Shown here: positions 42,777-50,764 of the stretch, piece after piece
How positions within the stretch are numbered: position 1 is the first letter of the stretch
Layout of the letters: each line of letters begins with the position of its first letter
Position numbers and translations under genes: made by a program
The notes under the pieces: generated by a model
The model's database searches: none
The model's input: the letters and a program-made list of their open reading frames with translations, nothing else
What the model was told of the DNA's origin: nothing
Assembly: GCA_965242895.1 (NCBI GenBank)
Contig: OZ251507.1
Location: 1,674,001 to 1,738,000, forward strand
Length of the DNA: 64,000 bases
Source: CATQHL01 sp965242895
GTDB taxonomy: Bacteria; Actinomycetota; Acidimicrobiia; Acidimicrobiales; CATQHL01
Reading direction: 5' to 3'

Positions 42777-45052
42777 GCGGCGCTGCGGGGGCGGAACTCT
42801 TGGCAAAGAGCACTTTGGTAAAGGACAGCACTGAAAGAACTGGCGGACAAGCAGCGAAGGCGCTTGCTTGGAGGCGGAACTCGCCCGGAATCGGTTTGGA
42901 GACCTTGCTGGGTGAGTACCTGGAAAGGCACCCCTCCGCCGACACCGATCTAATCGAACGAGCTTTCGACTGGTCGGCTAGGGCGCATAAAAATCAGCAC
43001 CGACGCTCGGGCGAGCCGTTCATCGAACACCCTTTGAACGTGGCCAGAATCGTGGCTCGTCTAGGACTCGACGACGTGTCGCTGGCCGCAGCCCTGCTCC
43101 ATGACGTGGTCGAAGACACGGATGTGGACCTCGAGGAGATTTCCAGGGTGTTCGGAGAGGAACTGGCGCTCTTGGTGGACGGCGTTACAAAACTGGACAA
43201 GGTGACCTTTGCTGGGAGCGAAGGTCACCAAGCCGCGTCCATGCGCAAGATGGTGGTGTCGATGGCAAAGGACCTGAGAGTCCTCATCATCAAACTCGCA
43301 GACCGTCTGCACAACATGTGCACTATCGCGGCGCTTTCCCCAGAGAAGCAGCAGAGAACCTCTCAGGAAACGATCGACGTCTACGCCCCGCTTGCTCATC
43401 GTCTGGGTATGCAGGAACTCAAGGGGCAGCTCGAGGACTTGGCCTTCGCCGCCCTCCACCCCAAGTGGTACGCCCAGATCGACCAGCTCGTGGAAGAACG
43501 CTCCCCGGAGCGAAACCTCTATGTAGATCAGCTCGTAGTGATCCTCACGTCCCGCCTAGAAGAGATCGGCATCGAGGTGAAGGTGGACGGGCGCCCCAAG
43601 CATCTCTGGAGCATCTACGAGAAGATGGTGCTTAAGAACCGCAAGTTCCACGAGATATACGACCTCGTGGGCATCCGCATAGTGGTGGGCGGTGTTCGGG
43701 AGTGTTACGCGGCGTTGGGGTCGATTCACTCCATCTGGCGACCCGTGCAGGGGCGCTTCAAGGACTACATCGCAATGCCCAAGTTCAACCTTTATCAAAG
43801 CCTGCACACGTCGGTGGTGGGGCCGCAGGGCAAGGTCATTGAAGTTCAGATACGCACCGAGGAGATGCACGAGCGCGCCGAGCACGGGGTGGCTTCCCAC
43901 TGGGACTACAAAGAGACCGGCCAAGACGGCGCTCTGGCCTGGCTGAGCAGGCTGGTTGATTGGTCGGAGGAGGCCGATGATCCTGAGCACTTTCTGAACA
44001 ATCTGAAGTTGGAACTCGAACAGGACGAGGTGTTCGTGTTTACCCCTCAGGGGAACGTGATCGCCCTTCCTCGGGGAGCCACTCCTGTGGACTTTGCGTA
44101 CGCCATCCATACCGAGGTCGGGCATGGCTGCGTGGGGGCGCGTGTGAACGGTCGGCTGGTGGCGCTTTCGGGCAAGCTGGATTCGGGGGACACCGTGGAG
44201 GTAATGACCTCCAAGGATCCCGACGCAGGCCCTTCGCGGGACTGGCTGCAGTTCGTTGTGACCAATCGGGCGCGCAGCCGCATTCGTCAGTGGTTCTCAC
44301 GAGAGCGACGCGTGGAGTCGCTCAACCGCGGGAGGGAGGAAGTGATGGGCGAACTCCGCAGGCAGTCGCTTCCGGTCGCCCCTTCCTTGAGGTCGGACGC
44401 CCTAGGAGCGCTGGCGGAGGAACTCAAGTACGCCGACAGGGAGACGCTCTTTGTTGCGATAGGCGAGAATGTGCTTTCGGCTAGTTCGGTGGTCGCCAAG
44501 TTAGCCAGAAAGCTGCGCGGTGACGAGGAGAGTCCCGAACGGGTTTCCTCCACTGTGCTGCGTCCCCGCCGTCAGCGCTCGTCTCGGGCGGCTGAGGCGG
44601 GCGTTCACGTGGAGGGGCTGGGCGACATCTGGGTGCGACTGGCCAAGTGCTGCACTCCGGTGCCTCCGGACGAGGTCATCGGTTTCGTGACTAGAGGGCG
44701 AGGCGTGTCTATCCACCGATCCGACTGCGTCAACTCAGTGGCTCTGGACGCGGAGTCCGCCCGGATCATAGACGTGGAGTGGGAGGAGGGGATCTCCACT
44801 GCCTTTGCGGCGGAGATCGAGGTGCGGGCGCTGGATCGCCCTCATTTGCTGCGCGACATCACCGCGGCGATCTCGGAGCAGAACGTGAACATCACTGGGG
44901 TCGACGCCCGCGCCGGCGCAGATGGAGCGTCGAACATGCGGTTTGTTCTCGAACTCGCCGACGGAGCGCAGATCACATCGATACTGCGGGCGGTTCGTCG
45001 AATCGAGAGTGTTTATGACGCCTACCGCGTTCTGGGAGGCTCCCGCGGCTGA
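42773..45052 (+). CDS. relA: RelA/SpoT bifunctional (p)ppGpp synthetase/hydrolase
   Basis: About 759 residues from GTG 42773 (GTGA overlap with apt); ATG 42689 is in frame but lies inside apt. Order: hydrolase HD domain (LLHDVVEDTD), synthetase domain (YDLVGIRIVV, KDYIAMPKFNLYQSLHTSV, EVQIRTEEMHERAEHG), TGS (VFTPQGNVIALPRGAT), a C-terminal zinc-finger-like region (VRLAKCCTPVPPDEV) and ACT (RALDRPHLLRDITAAISE). Both catalytic sites look intact, so it should make and degrade (p)ppGpp in the stringent response. Confidence 0.95.
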   Translation: MSGAAGAELLAKSTLVKDSTERTGGQAAKALAWRRNSPGIGLETLLGEYLERHPSADTDLIERAFDWSARAHKNQHRRSGEPFIEHPLNVARIVARLGLDDVSLAAALLHDVVEDTDVDLEEISRVFGEELALLVDGVTKLDKVTFAGSEGHQAASMRKMVVSMAKDLRVLIIKLADRLHNMCTIAALSPEKQQRTSQETIDVYAPLAHRLGMQELKGQLEDLAFAALHPKWYAQIDQLVEERSPERNLYVDQLVVILTSRLEEIGIEVKVDGRPKHLWSIYEKMVLKNRKFHEIYDLVGIRIVVGGVRECYAALGSIHSIWRPVQGRFKDYIAMPKFNLYQSLHTSVVGPQGKVIEVQIRTEEMHERAEHGVASHWDYKETGQDGALAWLSRLVDWSEEADDPEHFLNNLKLELEQDEVFVFTPQGNVIALPRGATPVDFAYAIHTEVGHGCVGARVNGRLVALSGKLDSGDTVEVMTSKDPDAGPSRDWLQFVVTNRARSRIRQWFSRERRVESLNRGREEVMGELRRQSLPVAPSLRSDALGALAEELKYADRETLFVAIGENVLSASSVVAKLARKLRGDEESPERVSSTVLRPRRQRSSRAAEAGVHVEGLGDIWVRLAKCCTPVPPDEVIGFVTRGRGVSIHRSDCVNSVALDAESARIIDVEWEEGISTAFAAEIEVRALDRPHLLRDITAAISEQNVNITGVDARAGADGASNMRFVLELADGAQITSILRAVRRIESVYDAYRVLGGSRG

Positions 45053-45095
45053 AGCCTGAACGTCTAGGCGCTGCCTGGGCGGGCGGAGCGAATTG

Positions 45096-46010
45096 TCAGG
45101 TGCGAGTTCCGAAGGCGTCGGCGAGCGCGCTCTGGACGTCGGGATGCTTGAACTTGAACTCCTTGGCGAGGAGTTTCGCCGGCAGCACTCTGGCGCTTTC
45201 GGTGAGAGACCGGACTGCTTCTCGTCCTAGGAGCAGGGCTGGCAGCACGGCCGGGACGGGCAGCACCGCCGGGCGCCTCAGGGCGCGTCCTAGGGCTCGG
45301 GTAAATTCCGAGTTGGTCACCGGCCCGGGGGCTGTCAGGTTCACTGGCCCCGAGACGTCCCCGGAGAGCAGCCAGCAGATCGCAGCCGTCGTATCCCGCA
45401 GGGATATCCAGCTCAACCAGCGGTCAGGAGAGCCCAGCCGGCCTCCCAGCCCCAGCTTGAAGAGCGGCAGTTGCCGGCGAAGGAAGCCGCCATCAGCAGT
45501 CGTCACGAGACCGGTGCGAAGCATGACCGTGCGGGTGACCTCTGAGGCGTCCGCAGCGGCTTTCTCCCATCGTTCGCAGACCCTCGCCATGAACCCCTCC
45601 CCGGGCTCATCGGCTTCGGTAAGTTCGGCGTCGCCTCTCTCGCCGTAGAACCCGATCGCCGAGGCATTTATAAAGACGTCGGGCGGGGAGTCGAGCGACT
45701 TCAGCCCGTCCACCAGAAGTCTTGCGGCGTTGATCCGGCTCTCCTCTATCTCGCGCATGCGGGCGGCGCTCCAGCGCTTGTCGCCGATTCCTGCTCCTGC
45801 CAGGTTGATGAGGGCGGCAGCCCCGTTTAGATCTGAGGCGTTCAGCTTTCCGGTGCGGGGATCCCAGAGGGCGTCGTCGGAACGGATCGGCTCGCTGCGC
45901 AGCAGCCGCCGAACGGGAACCCCCTGTTCGGCGAGGGAGTGCGCCAAGCTTTGCCCGATCAGGCCGCTGCTCCCGGCGATCCAGACGGGCTTTCTTAAGT
46001 TGCTCGACAT
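45096..46010 (-). CDS. TIGR01777 family NAD-dependent epimerase-like protein
   Basis: 304 residues. Rossmann motif VWIAGSSGLIGQSLA at the N-terminus, LINLAGAGIGDKRW, VFINASAIGFYGERGD, WISLRDTTAAI and the C-terminal KEFKFKHPDVQSALAD are diagnostic of the YfcH/SDR39U1 group. Its reaction is unknown. Convergent with relA. Confidence 0.9.
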   Translation of the reverse strand: MSSNLRKPVWIAGSSGLIGQSLAHSLAEQGVPVRRLLRSEPIRSDDALWDPRTGKLNASDLNGAAALINLAGAGIGDKRWSAARMREIEESRINAARLLVDGLKSLDSPPDVFINASAIGFYGERGDAELTEADEPGEGFMARVCERWEKAAADASEVTRTVMLRTGLVTTADGGFLRRQLPLFKLGLGGRLGSPDRWLSWISLRDTTAAICWLLSGDVSGPVNLTAPGPVTNSEFTRALGRALRRPAVLPVPAVLPALLLGREAVRSLTESARVLPAKLLAKEFKFKHPDVQSALADAFGTRT

Positions 46011-46031
46011 GGCGCGGTTAGCGTCTTGTGG

Positions 46032-46118
46032 GTGAGTACACGAATGCTGATCGCTCTCACTTTGGGTTGCGGCTTGCTCATCCTGGCTGCTTTCGCCGTC
46101 TGGCTTTGGGTTGCTTGA
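46032..46118 (+). CDS. Possible 28-residue single-span membrane peptide
   Basis: GTG 46032 or ATG 46044 opens a short frame, MLIALTLGCGLLILAAF and then AVWLWVA, almost entirely one hydrophobic helix. It begins 22 bases from the divergent epimerase gene start. No ribosome site is clear, so it could be chance. Confidence 0.3.
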   Translation: MSTRMLIALTLGCGLLILAAFAVWLWVA

Positions 46119-46258
46119 AGTTTCCGACCGCCCTCCGTAGAGGACGTAGGTGTAGCCGGCCTGCGTTTCTTGAACTTAACCCGTACTTGAGGTTCCCGCC
46201 CGGCTAATGGTGCGACGGGCGATACTTTCCCGCCCTTTCCCGCCCGTGGAATTGAGTC

Positions 46259-46287
46259 TTGCGCTGCGTGCCGCGGTTTGTTATCCT
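46259..46287 (+). promoter_or_regulatory. Sigma-70-like promoter before the M23 peptidase gene
   Basis: TTGCGC at 46259-46264 and TATCCT at 46282-46287 are 17 bases apart, placing the transcript start near 46294, upstream of GTG 46319. The longer reading frame would start inside the -35 box. Nothing else is visible in the 200-base gap from 46119. Confidence 0.4.
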
Positions 46288-46318
46288 TTGCGGCGGCGAG
46301 TGGGTCAGACGAGAAAGA

Positions 46319-47584
46319 GTGTTTGGGCGAACACGGGTTCTGGCCGTAATTTCAATAATTCTGGTTGCGACGCTGCCGTCGGTGCTTTCTGTCCGCGCCC
46401 AGAGTTCTCAAGACAACGATTATCTGCAGGACCGCTTGGCGAACGACGCCGAACTGAACGAAGCGCGTTCTGATCTGGAAGCCGCCGCCGAGGAGCAGGA
46501 CGGCCTGACGGGTCAACTCGGCGATCTCGAGCTCAGCAGCGAAGAAATCGCGGCGGCGATCGACCGTCTCGAACTGGAGATACTGCGTCAAAAAGAACGC
46601 ATAGAGCAACTGCGGGACGAACAGGCGGCCGCCGCCGAGGAGTTGGCGGCAGCAGAGACCGCCTTGGTGGAGGCGGAGGACGAACTTGCGCGTCGGCGCG
46701 AGATTCTCTCTGATCGGCTGGTCAGCATGTACGTCTACTTAGAGGCTCAGGGCGACCATCTGCCGTTCGAGGTGGAGACGGCGGCTGAACTGGAGGGAAG
46801 ACGTGTGTTGATGTCGATGATCGGGGAGCACGACAAAGCCCTGGTGGAGAATCTGGATAGAGCCGCCGCCGCCGCCCGTTCGGCGCGGGCGGCTTTGGAG
46901 GAGGCGTACGACCGACACGGGCGGATCGTTGCTGAGGCGGAGTCGGAGCTGGGGGTTCTGCGAGACAAGGAGGAGCGCCAGCGGCAACTGAGCGAGGAAC
47001 TAGACAGGCGAATCGAGGAGCTGCATTCCGAGATCGCCGAAATCGAAGCAGCTCAGGCCGAGGTGGAGGCCATCATCGCCCAGCGGCGGCAGACGATCGA
47101 ACTAGAGGCGGCGGAGAGGAACCGCCTCAGGGCTATCTGCTTCGCCAACCCCCGCAGTCCGCTGGACGTCGACGGCTCCTGGGTGGACTGCGACTCCGTT
47201 GGCGTGTCCATTCCTCCTATGGCGTTCCGCTGGCCGATCGAAGGGAGGGTGACTTCCGAGTACGGGCCCCGCTGGGGTCGTATTCACCAGGGGATCGATC
47301 TTGCGGGCTTCACCGGCGATCCGATCGCTGCAGCTGAGGGAGGGCGGGTGGACTACGCCGGCTGGATCGGGGGTTACGGCAACACCGTTATCCTCAGTCA
47401 CGGCGGGGGGGCGAGCACTCTATACGGCCACATGAACGGGTTTGCCGTGCGCGCCGGGAGCACGGTGAAGATCGGGCAGACGATCGGATATGTCGGCAAC
47501 ACCGGGCGCTCTTTCGGTCCCCATCTACACTTCGAGATCCGCTTCGACTCCCGACCGGTGAATCCTCGGGACTACCTTCCCTAG
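46319..47584 (+). CDS. M23 peptidase with N-terminal coiled coil (EnvC/NlpD-like)
   Basis: 421 residues from GTG 46319, where MFGRTRVLAVISIILVATL forms a signal peptide ending near VRAQ. Residues 30-280 are long Glu/Ala/Arg coiled coils. The C-terminal LytM domain has HQGIDLAG, YGHMNG and HLHFEIR, the zinc ligands of active peptidoglycan endopeptidases. It likely cuts or regulates cell-wall hydrolysis at division. A TTG at 46259 would add 20 residues. Confidence 0.9.
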   Translation: MFGRTRVLAVISIILVATLPSVLSVRAQSSQDNDYLQDRLANDAELNEARSDLEAAAEEQDGLTGQLGDLELSSEEIAAAIDRLELEILRQKERIEQLRDEQAAAAEELAAAETALVEAEDELARRREILSDRLVSMYVYLEAQGDHLPFEVETAAELEGRRVLMSMIGEHDKALVENLDRAAAAARSARAALEEAYDRHGRIVAEAESELGVLRDKEERQRQLSEELDRRIEELHSEIAEIEAAQAEVEAIIAQRRQTIELEAAERNRLRAICFANPRSPLDVDGSWVDCDSVGVSIPPMAFRWPIEGRVTSEYGPRWGRIHQGIDLAGFTGDPIAAAEGGRVDYAGWIGGYGNTVILSHGGGASTLYGHMNGFAVRAGSTVKIGQTIGYVGNTGRSFGPHLHFEIRFDSRPVNPRDYLP

Positions 47585-47594
47585 CCCCTCCCCA

Positions 47595-47716
47595 GCCCTT
47601 CCCCAGCCCGACAGGGAGTTCCCGCTTTTCCTGCCTCGATCAGCGGATCTGCCCTAGACCCCACCGACCTCCCCAGCCCCTCCCTAGCCCGGCAGGGAGT
47701 TCCCGCTTTTTCTGCG
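47595..47716 (+). repeat. Direct repeat of a 34-38-base unit before lpdA
   Basis: CCCAGCCC, then a variable base pair and CAGGGAGTTCCCGCTTTT, then TCTGC or CCTGC, is seen at 47601-47634 and again at 47681-47715, each preceded by CCCCTCCC-type text. It lies between the M23 gene stop and lpdA. It may be an intergenic repeat family or terminator-like element; no clear stem was found. Confidence 0.6.
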
Positions 47717-47731
47717 GCCCGACCCCGTGGG

Positions 47732-47737
47732 TAGGCT
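47732..47737 (+). promoter_or_regulatory. TAGGCT -10 box, leaderless promoter of lpdA
   Basis: TAGGCT ends six bases before the GTG at 47744, the same spacing as TAGACT before pdxS. No separate ribosome site. Confidence 0.45.
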
Positions 47738-47743
47738 GAGGGG

Positions 47744-49147
47744 GTGAGTTCTCATCAGCTAGTAGTAGTCGGCGGCGGTCCTGCTGGGTATGCGGCTGCT
47801 TTGTATGGAGCTGGTCTGGGGATGGACACGGCGTTGGTGGAAAAGTCCAAACCTGGCGGCACATGCCTGCACGTCGGCTGCATCCCCGCCAAGGAACTTC
47901 TCGAGACTGCTGCTGTGTTCCGGTCGGTCGGCGAGGCGGCGGAATTCGGAATCCAGACCTCCGTTCCGAGCATCGACATGGCCGCAGTCCAGCAGAGGAA
48001 GCAGAAGATCATCGACAGGCTGACATCCGGCTTGGAGGGTCTGCTAAAGAGGCGCAAGATCACCGTCTATTCGGGCGTCGGCCGTCTCCTAGAGGATCGC
48101 ATGGTGGAAGTGACGCCGCCCGGCGGGGAAGCCGATCCTGTCGTGGCCGCCGGTGAGCACGTCGTGCTGGCCACAGGTTCTGTGCCGCGAGGTCTTGAGG
48201 GCTTCGACGTCGACGGCAGGCGCGTGATGACTTCCGATGAACTTCTTTCTTTGCCCTCCGTGCCGCGCTCGGCTGTCGTCGTAGGCGGCGGCGCAATCGG
48301 CTGCGAGTTCGCATCCTTGCTGAGCGACCTGGGCAGTGAGGTGACCGTCCTGGAGGCGCTTCCGAGGCTGCTCGCCAACGCTGACGAGGAGGTCAGCGCT
48401 CTGATAGAACGATCCTTCCGCAAACGCGGCATGGCGGTGGAGACCGGTGTGAAGGTGCTCGGCTGCCGCAGCACCTCCGAAGGGGCGGAGGTGACCCTGG
48501 ATGGCAGGGATTCCGAGCAGGCGGACTTGGTGGTGCTCAGCGTCGGGCGCCGTCCTTTCACAGAAGGTCTCGGCTTGGAAGAAGCGTTCGTGGAAATCGA
48601 CGACAGAGGTTTCGTGGCGACCGACGAACTCTGCCGCACCTCAGCGGCGGGAATTTACGCCGTCGGGGATCTGATCGACACGCCCCAACTCGCCCACGTG
48701 GGCTTTGCCGAGGGCATCCTGGCGGTGCGGGACATCCTGGGGGAGCGCCCCCTGCCGCTGGACTACGCCAAGGTGGCCTGGTGCATTTACTGCCGCCCTG
48801 AAGTCGCCTTCGCGGGTCTCACCGAGGCGGCGGCTCGGGAAGCGCACGGAGATGTGGTCGTGTCGAAGCATCACTACGCAAGCAACGGTCGAGCGATGAT
48901 TCTGGGGGAGACGGAGGGCTTCGTGAAAGTGGTCGCTGCCCGCAACTCCGACGGCAGCGCTGGGCGCCTGCTGGGCGTGCACCTAGTAGGGCCGTGGGCG
49001 ACCGAGCAACTCGGGCAGGGCTACCTGGCGGTGAATTGGGAGGCCACCGCAGAGGAGGCGGCCCAGTTCATTCAGCCCCACCCCACGCTGGGTGAGCTCT
49101 TTGGCGAGACGGTCATGTCGCTTACCGGACGTTCCCTGCACGGTTAG
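47744..49147 (+). CDS. lpdA: Dihydrolipoyl dehydrogenase (E3)
   Basis: 467 residues, GTG start. It reoxidises dihydrolipoamide with NAD+. FAD motif VVVGGGPAGYAAALYGAGLG, redox pair GGTCLHVGCIPAKELLE, NAD motif VVVGGGAIGCEFASLLSDLG, second FAD motif GIYAVGDLIDTPQLAHVGFAEG and catalytic HPTLGELFGE. Followed by the E2 gene and lipoylation genes. Confidence 0.94.
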   Translation: MSSHQLVVVGGGPAGYAAALYGAGLGMDTALVEKSKPGGTCLHVGCIPAKELLETAAVFRSVGEAAEFGIQTSVPSIDMAAVQQRKQKIIDRLTSGLEGLLKRRKITVYSGVGRLLEDRMVEVTPPGGEADPVVAAGEHVVLATGSVPRGLEGFDVDGRRVMTSDELLSLPSVPRSAVVVGGGAIGCEFASLLSDLGSEVTVLEALPRLLANADEEVSALIERSFRKRGMAVETGVKVLGCRSTSEGAEVTLDGRDSEQADLVVLSVGRRPFTEGLGLEEAFVEIDDRGFVATDELCRTSAAGIYAVGDLIDTPQLAHVGFAEGILAVRDILGERPLPLDYAKVAWCIYCRPEVAFAGLTEAAAREAHGDVVVSKHHYASNGRAMILGETEGFVKVVAARNSDGSAGRLLGVHLVGPWATEQLGQGYLAVNWEATAEEAAQFIQPHPTLGELFGETVMSLTGRSLHG

Positions 49148-49278
49148 CACTTGGCGACCTTGGCGATTTTTAGAGTCGGCTATGTCGGTTGTTACGGCTG
49201 TTAGGACGGAACGGAGGAGAGGATGATGACAAAGAGGAAGAAAGGGATGCAGACGGCAGCGGAGGAGAGGATGCGGAA

Positions 49279-50709
49279 ATGATCGATGTGGTGCTCCCGC
49301 AGCTAGGTGAAACCATCACGGAGGGTACGATCATTCGCTGGCTCAAGCAGGTCGGCGAGACCGTCGAGGTGGACGAACCGCTCTATGAGATTTCCACCGA
49401 CAAGGTGGACTCCGAGGTGCCGTCCTCGGCGGCGGGAGTCCTGACGAAGATCGTGGCCGACGCCGGAGAGACGGTGGAAGTGGGGGCGGTGCTGGCCGTC
49501 ATGTCCGAGACTGGAAGCCCGACTTCCTCCGAGGCTGTCGGCAGCGGCGCCGGCGCCGGCGCTCAAGGGGAAGAAGTTTCTGGGGGGGACGTTGCCCACG
49601 CGTCCTCCGCCGATGGTGTTGCCGACGGAGCTTCTGAGAGATCTTCTGGGGGGGACGTTGCCCACGTTTCCCCCGCCGATGGTGTTGCCGACGGAGCTTC
49701 TCTTGGCGAGAAGACGATTGAGACGGCGATGCCTGCGGCGTCAGCATCCGACGCTGTTTCCGACTCGGCAGCATCGTCTGCGACCGGCTCGGGCGGCGCG
49801 CCTCGGCTCATGTCGCCTGTGGTTCGCCGTCTGGTGAACGAACACCAACTCGACATCTCCCGCTTTGAGGGCAGCGGGACGGGGGGACGCATCACGCGCG
49901 AGGATGTGGAGCGCCTCATTCGTTCGGCGTCAGCCTCGGATCGGGCGCCCTCCGCTCCTGCTCAGCCCGCCCCCGCCGATTCTCAGACGCCCCCCGACCG
50001 CAAAGTGGTGCGCCTCAGCCGCATTCGCAAGTCCATCGGTGCACACATGGTGCGCTCCAAGGCCACCTCCCCGCACGTGCTGACGGCGATGGAAGTCGAT
50101 TTCGAGTCGGTGGAGCGTGTGCGCCAAGGCGCTAGGTCGTCCTGGCGCGCCCGTGAAGGTTTCAGCCTTACCTATCTGCCTTTCATCGTCCGTGCGGTCT
50201 GCGAAGCCCTCAGCGATTTCCCTCACATAAACGCAGCCGTCGAAGGGGACAAACTCCTGGTGCACGAAGAAGTTCATCTGGCCGTGGCGGTCGACCTGGA
50301 TTTCCAAGGCCTGCTCGCTCCGGTGATTCGCAACGCCGAGGCCAAACGTCTGCGCCCCATCGCCCGCGAGATCGTCGACTTGGCTGCGCGGGCGCGGCGC
50401 AAGGAACTCTCCGCCGAGGAGGTAACCGGCGGTACCTTCACCATTACCAATCCAGGGCAGTACGGAACGCTCATGCAGTTCCCGATCATCAACCAGCCTC
50501 AGGTGGCCATCCTCTCCACCGACGGAATCTCTCGGAAGCCGGTCGTCGTGACCGCCCCTGACGGCACAGAAGCGGTCGCTATCCATTCGGTGGGAGTGCT
50601 GGCCTTGGCGTGGGATCACCGAGCGTTCGACGGCGCCTACGCTGCTGCTTTCCTCAGCCGCCTGCGCTCTGTCATCACCACTAGGGATTGGGAAGCTGAA
50701 CTCAAATAG
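49279..50709 (+). CDS. sucB: Dihydrolipoamide acyltransferase (E2) of a 2-oxoacid dehydrogenase
   Basis: 476 residues from ATG 49279 with GGAGGAGAGG nine bases upstream. Lipoyl domain with the modified Lys in STDKVDSEV (residue ~42), a long linker holding two 22-residue repeats, the E1/E3-binding domain (SPVVRRLVNEHQLDISRFEG), and the acyltransferase core ending DHRAFDGAYAAAFLSRLR. Could serve pyruvate, 2-oxoglutarate or branched-chain complexes; in actinobacteria the gene beside lipB-lipA is usually named sucB or dlaT. Confidence 0.9.
   Translation: MIDVVLPQLGETITEGTIIRWLKQVGETVEVDEPLYEISTDKVDSEVPSSAAGVLTKIVADAGETVEVGAVLAVMSETGSPTSSEAVGSGAGAGAQGEEVSGGDVAHASSADGVADGASERSSGGDVAHVSPADGVADGASLGEKTIETAMPAASASDAVSDSAASSATGSGGAPRLMSPVVRRLVNEHQLDISRFEGSGTGGRITREDVERLIRSASASDRAPSAPAQPAPADSQTPPDRKVVRLSRIRKSIGAHMVRSKATSPHVLTAMEVDFESVERVRQGARSSWRAREGFSLTYLPFIVRAVCEALSDFPHINAAVEGDKLLVHEEVHLAVAVDLDFQGLLAPVIRNAEAKRLRPIAREIVDLAARARRKELSAEEVTGGTFTITNPGQYGTLMQFPIINQPQVAILSTDGISRKPVVVTAPDGTEAVAIHSVGVLALAWDHRAFDGAYAAAFLSRLRSVITTRDWEAELK
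49578..49709 (+). repeat. Two-copy 66-base tandem repeat in the E2 linker
   Basis: Period 66, from TTCTGGGGGGGACGTTGCCC at 49578 and again at 49644; it encodes SGGDVAHASSADGVADGAS and SGGDVAHVSPADGVADGAS. It lengthens the swinging-arm linker in frame. Confidence 0.85.
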
Positions 50710-50764
50710 TCCATCTTCGCCGCCTGAGAGGGGGCGCAAACTCCGTGTTCGCTGGCTGGGAAAG

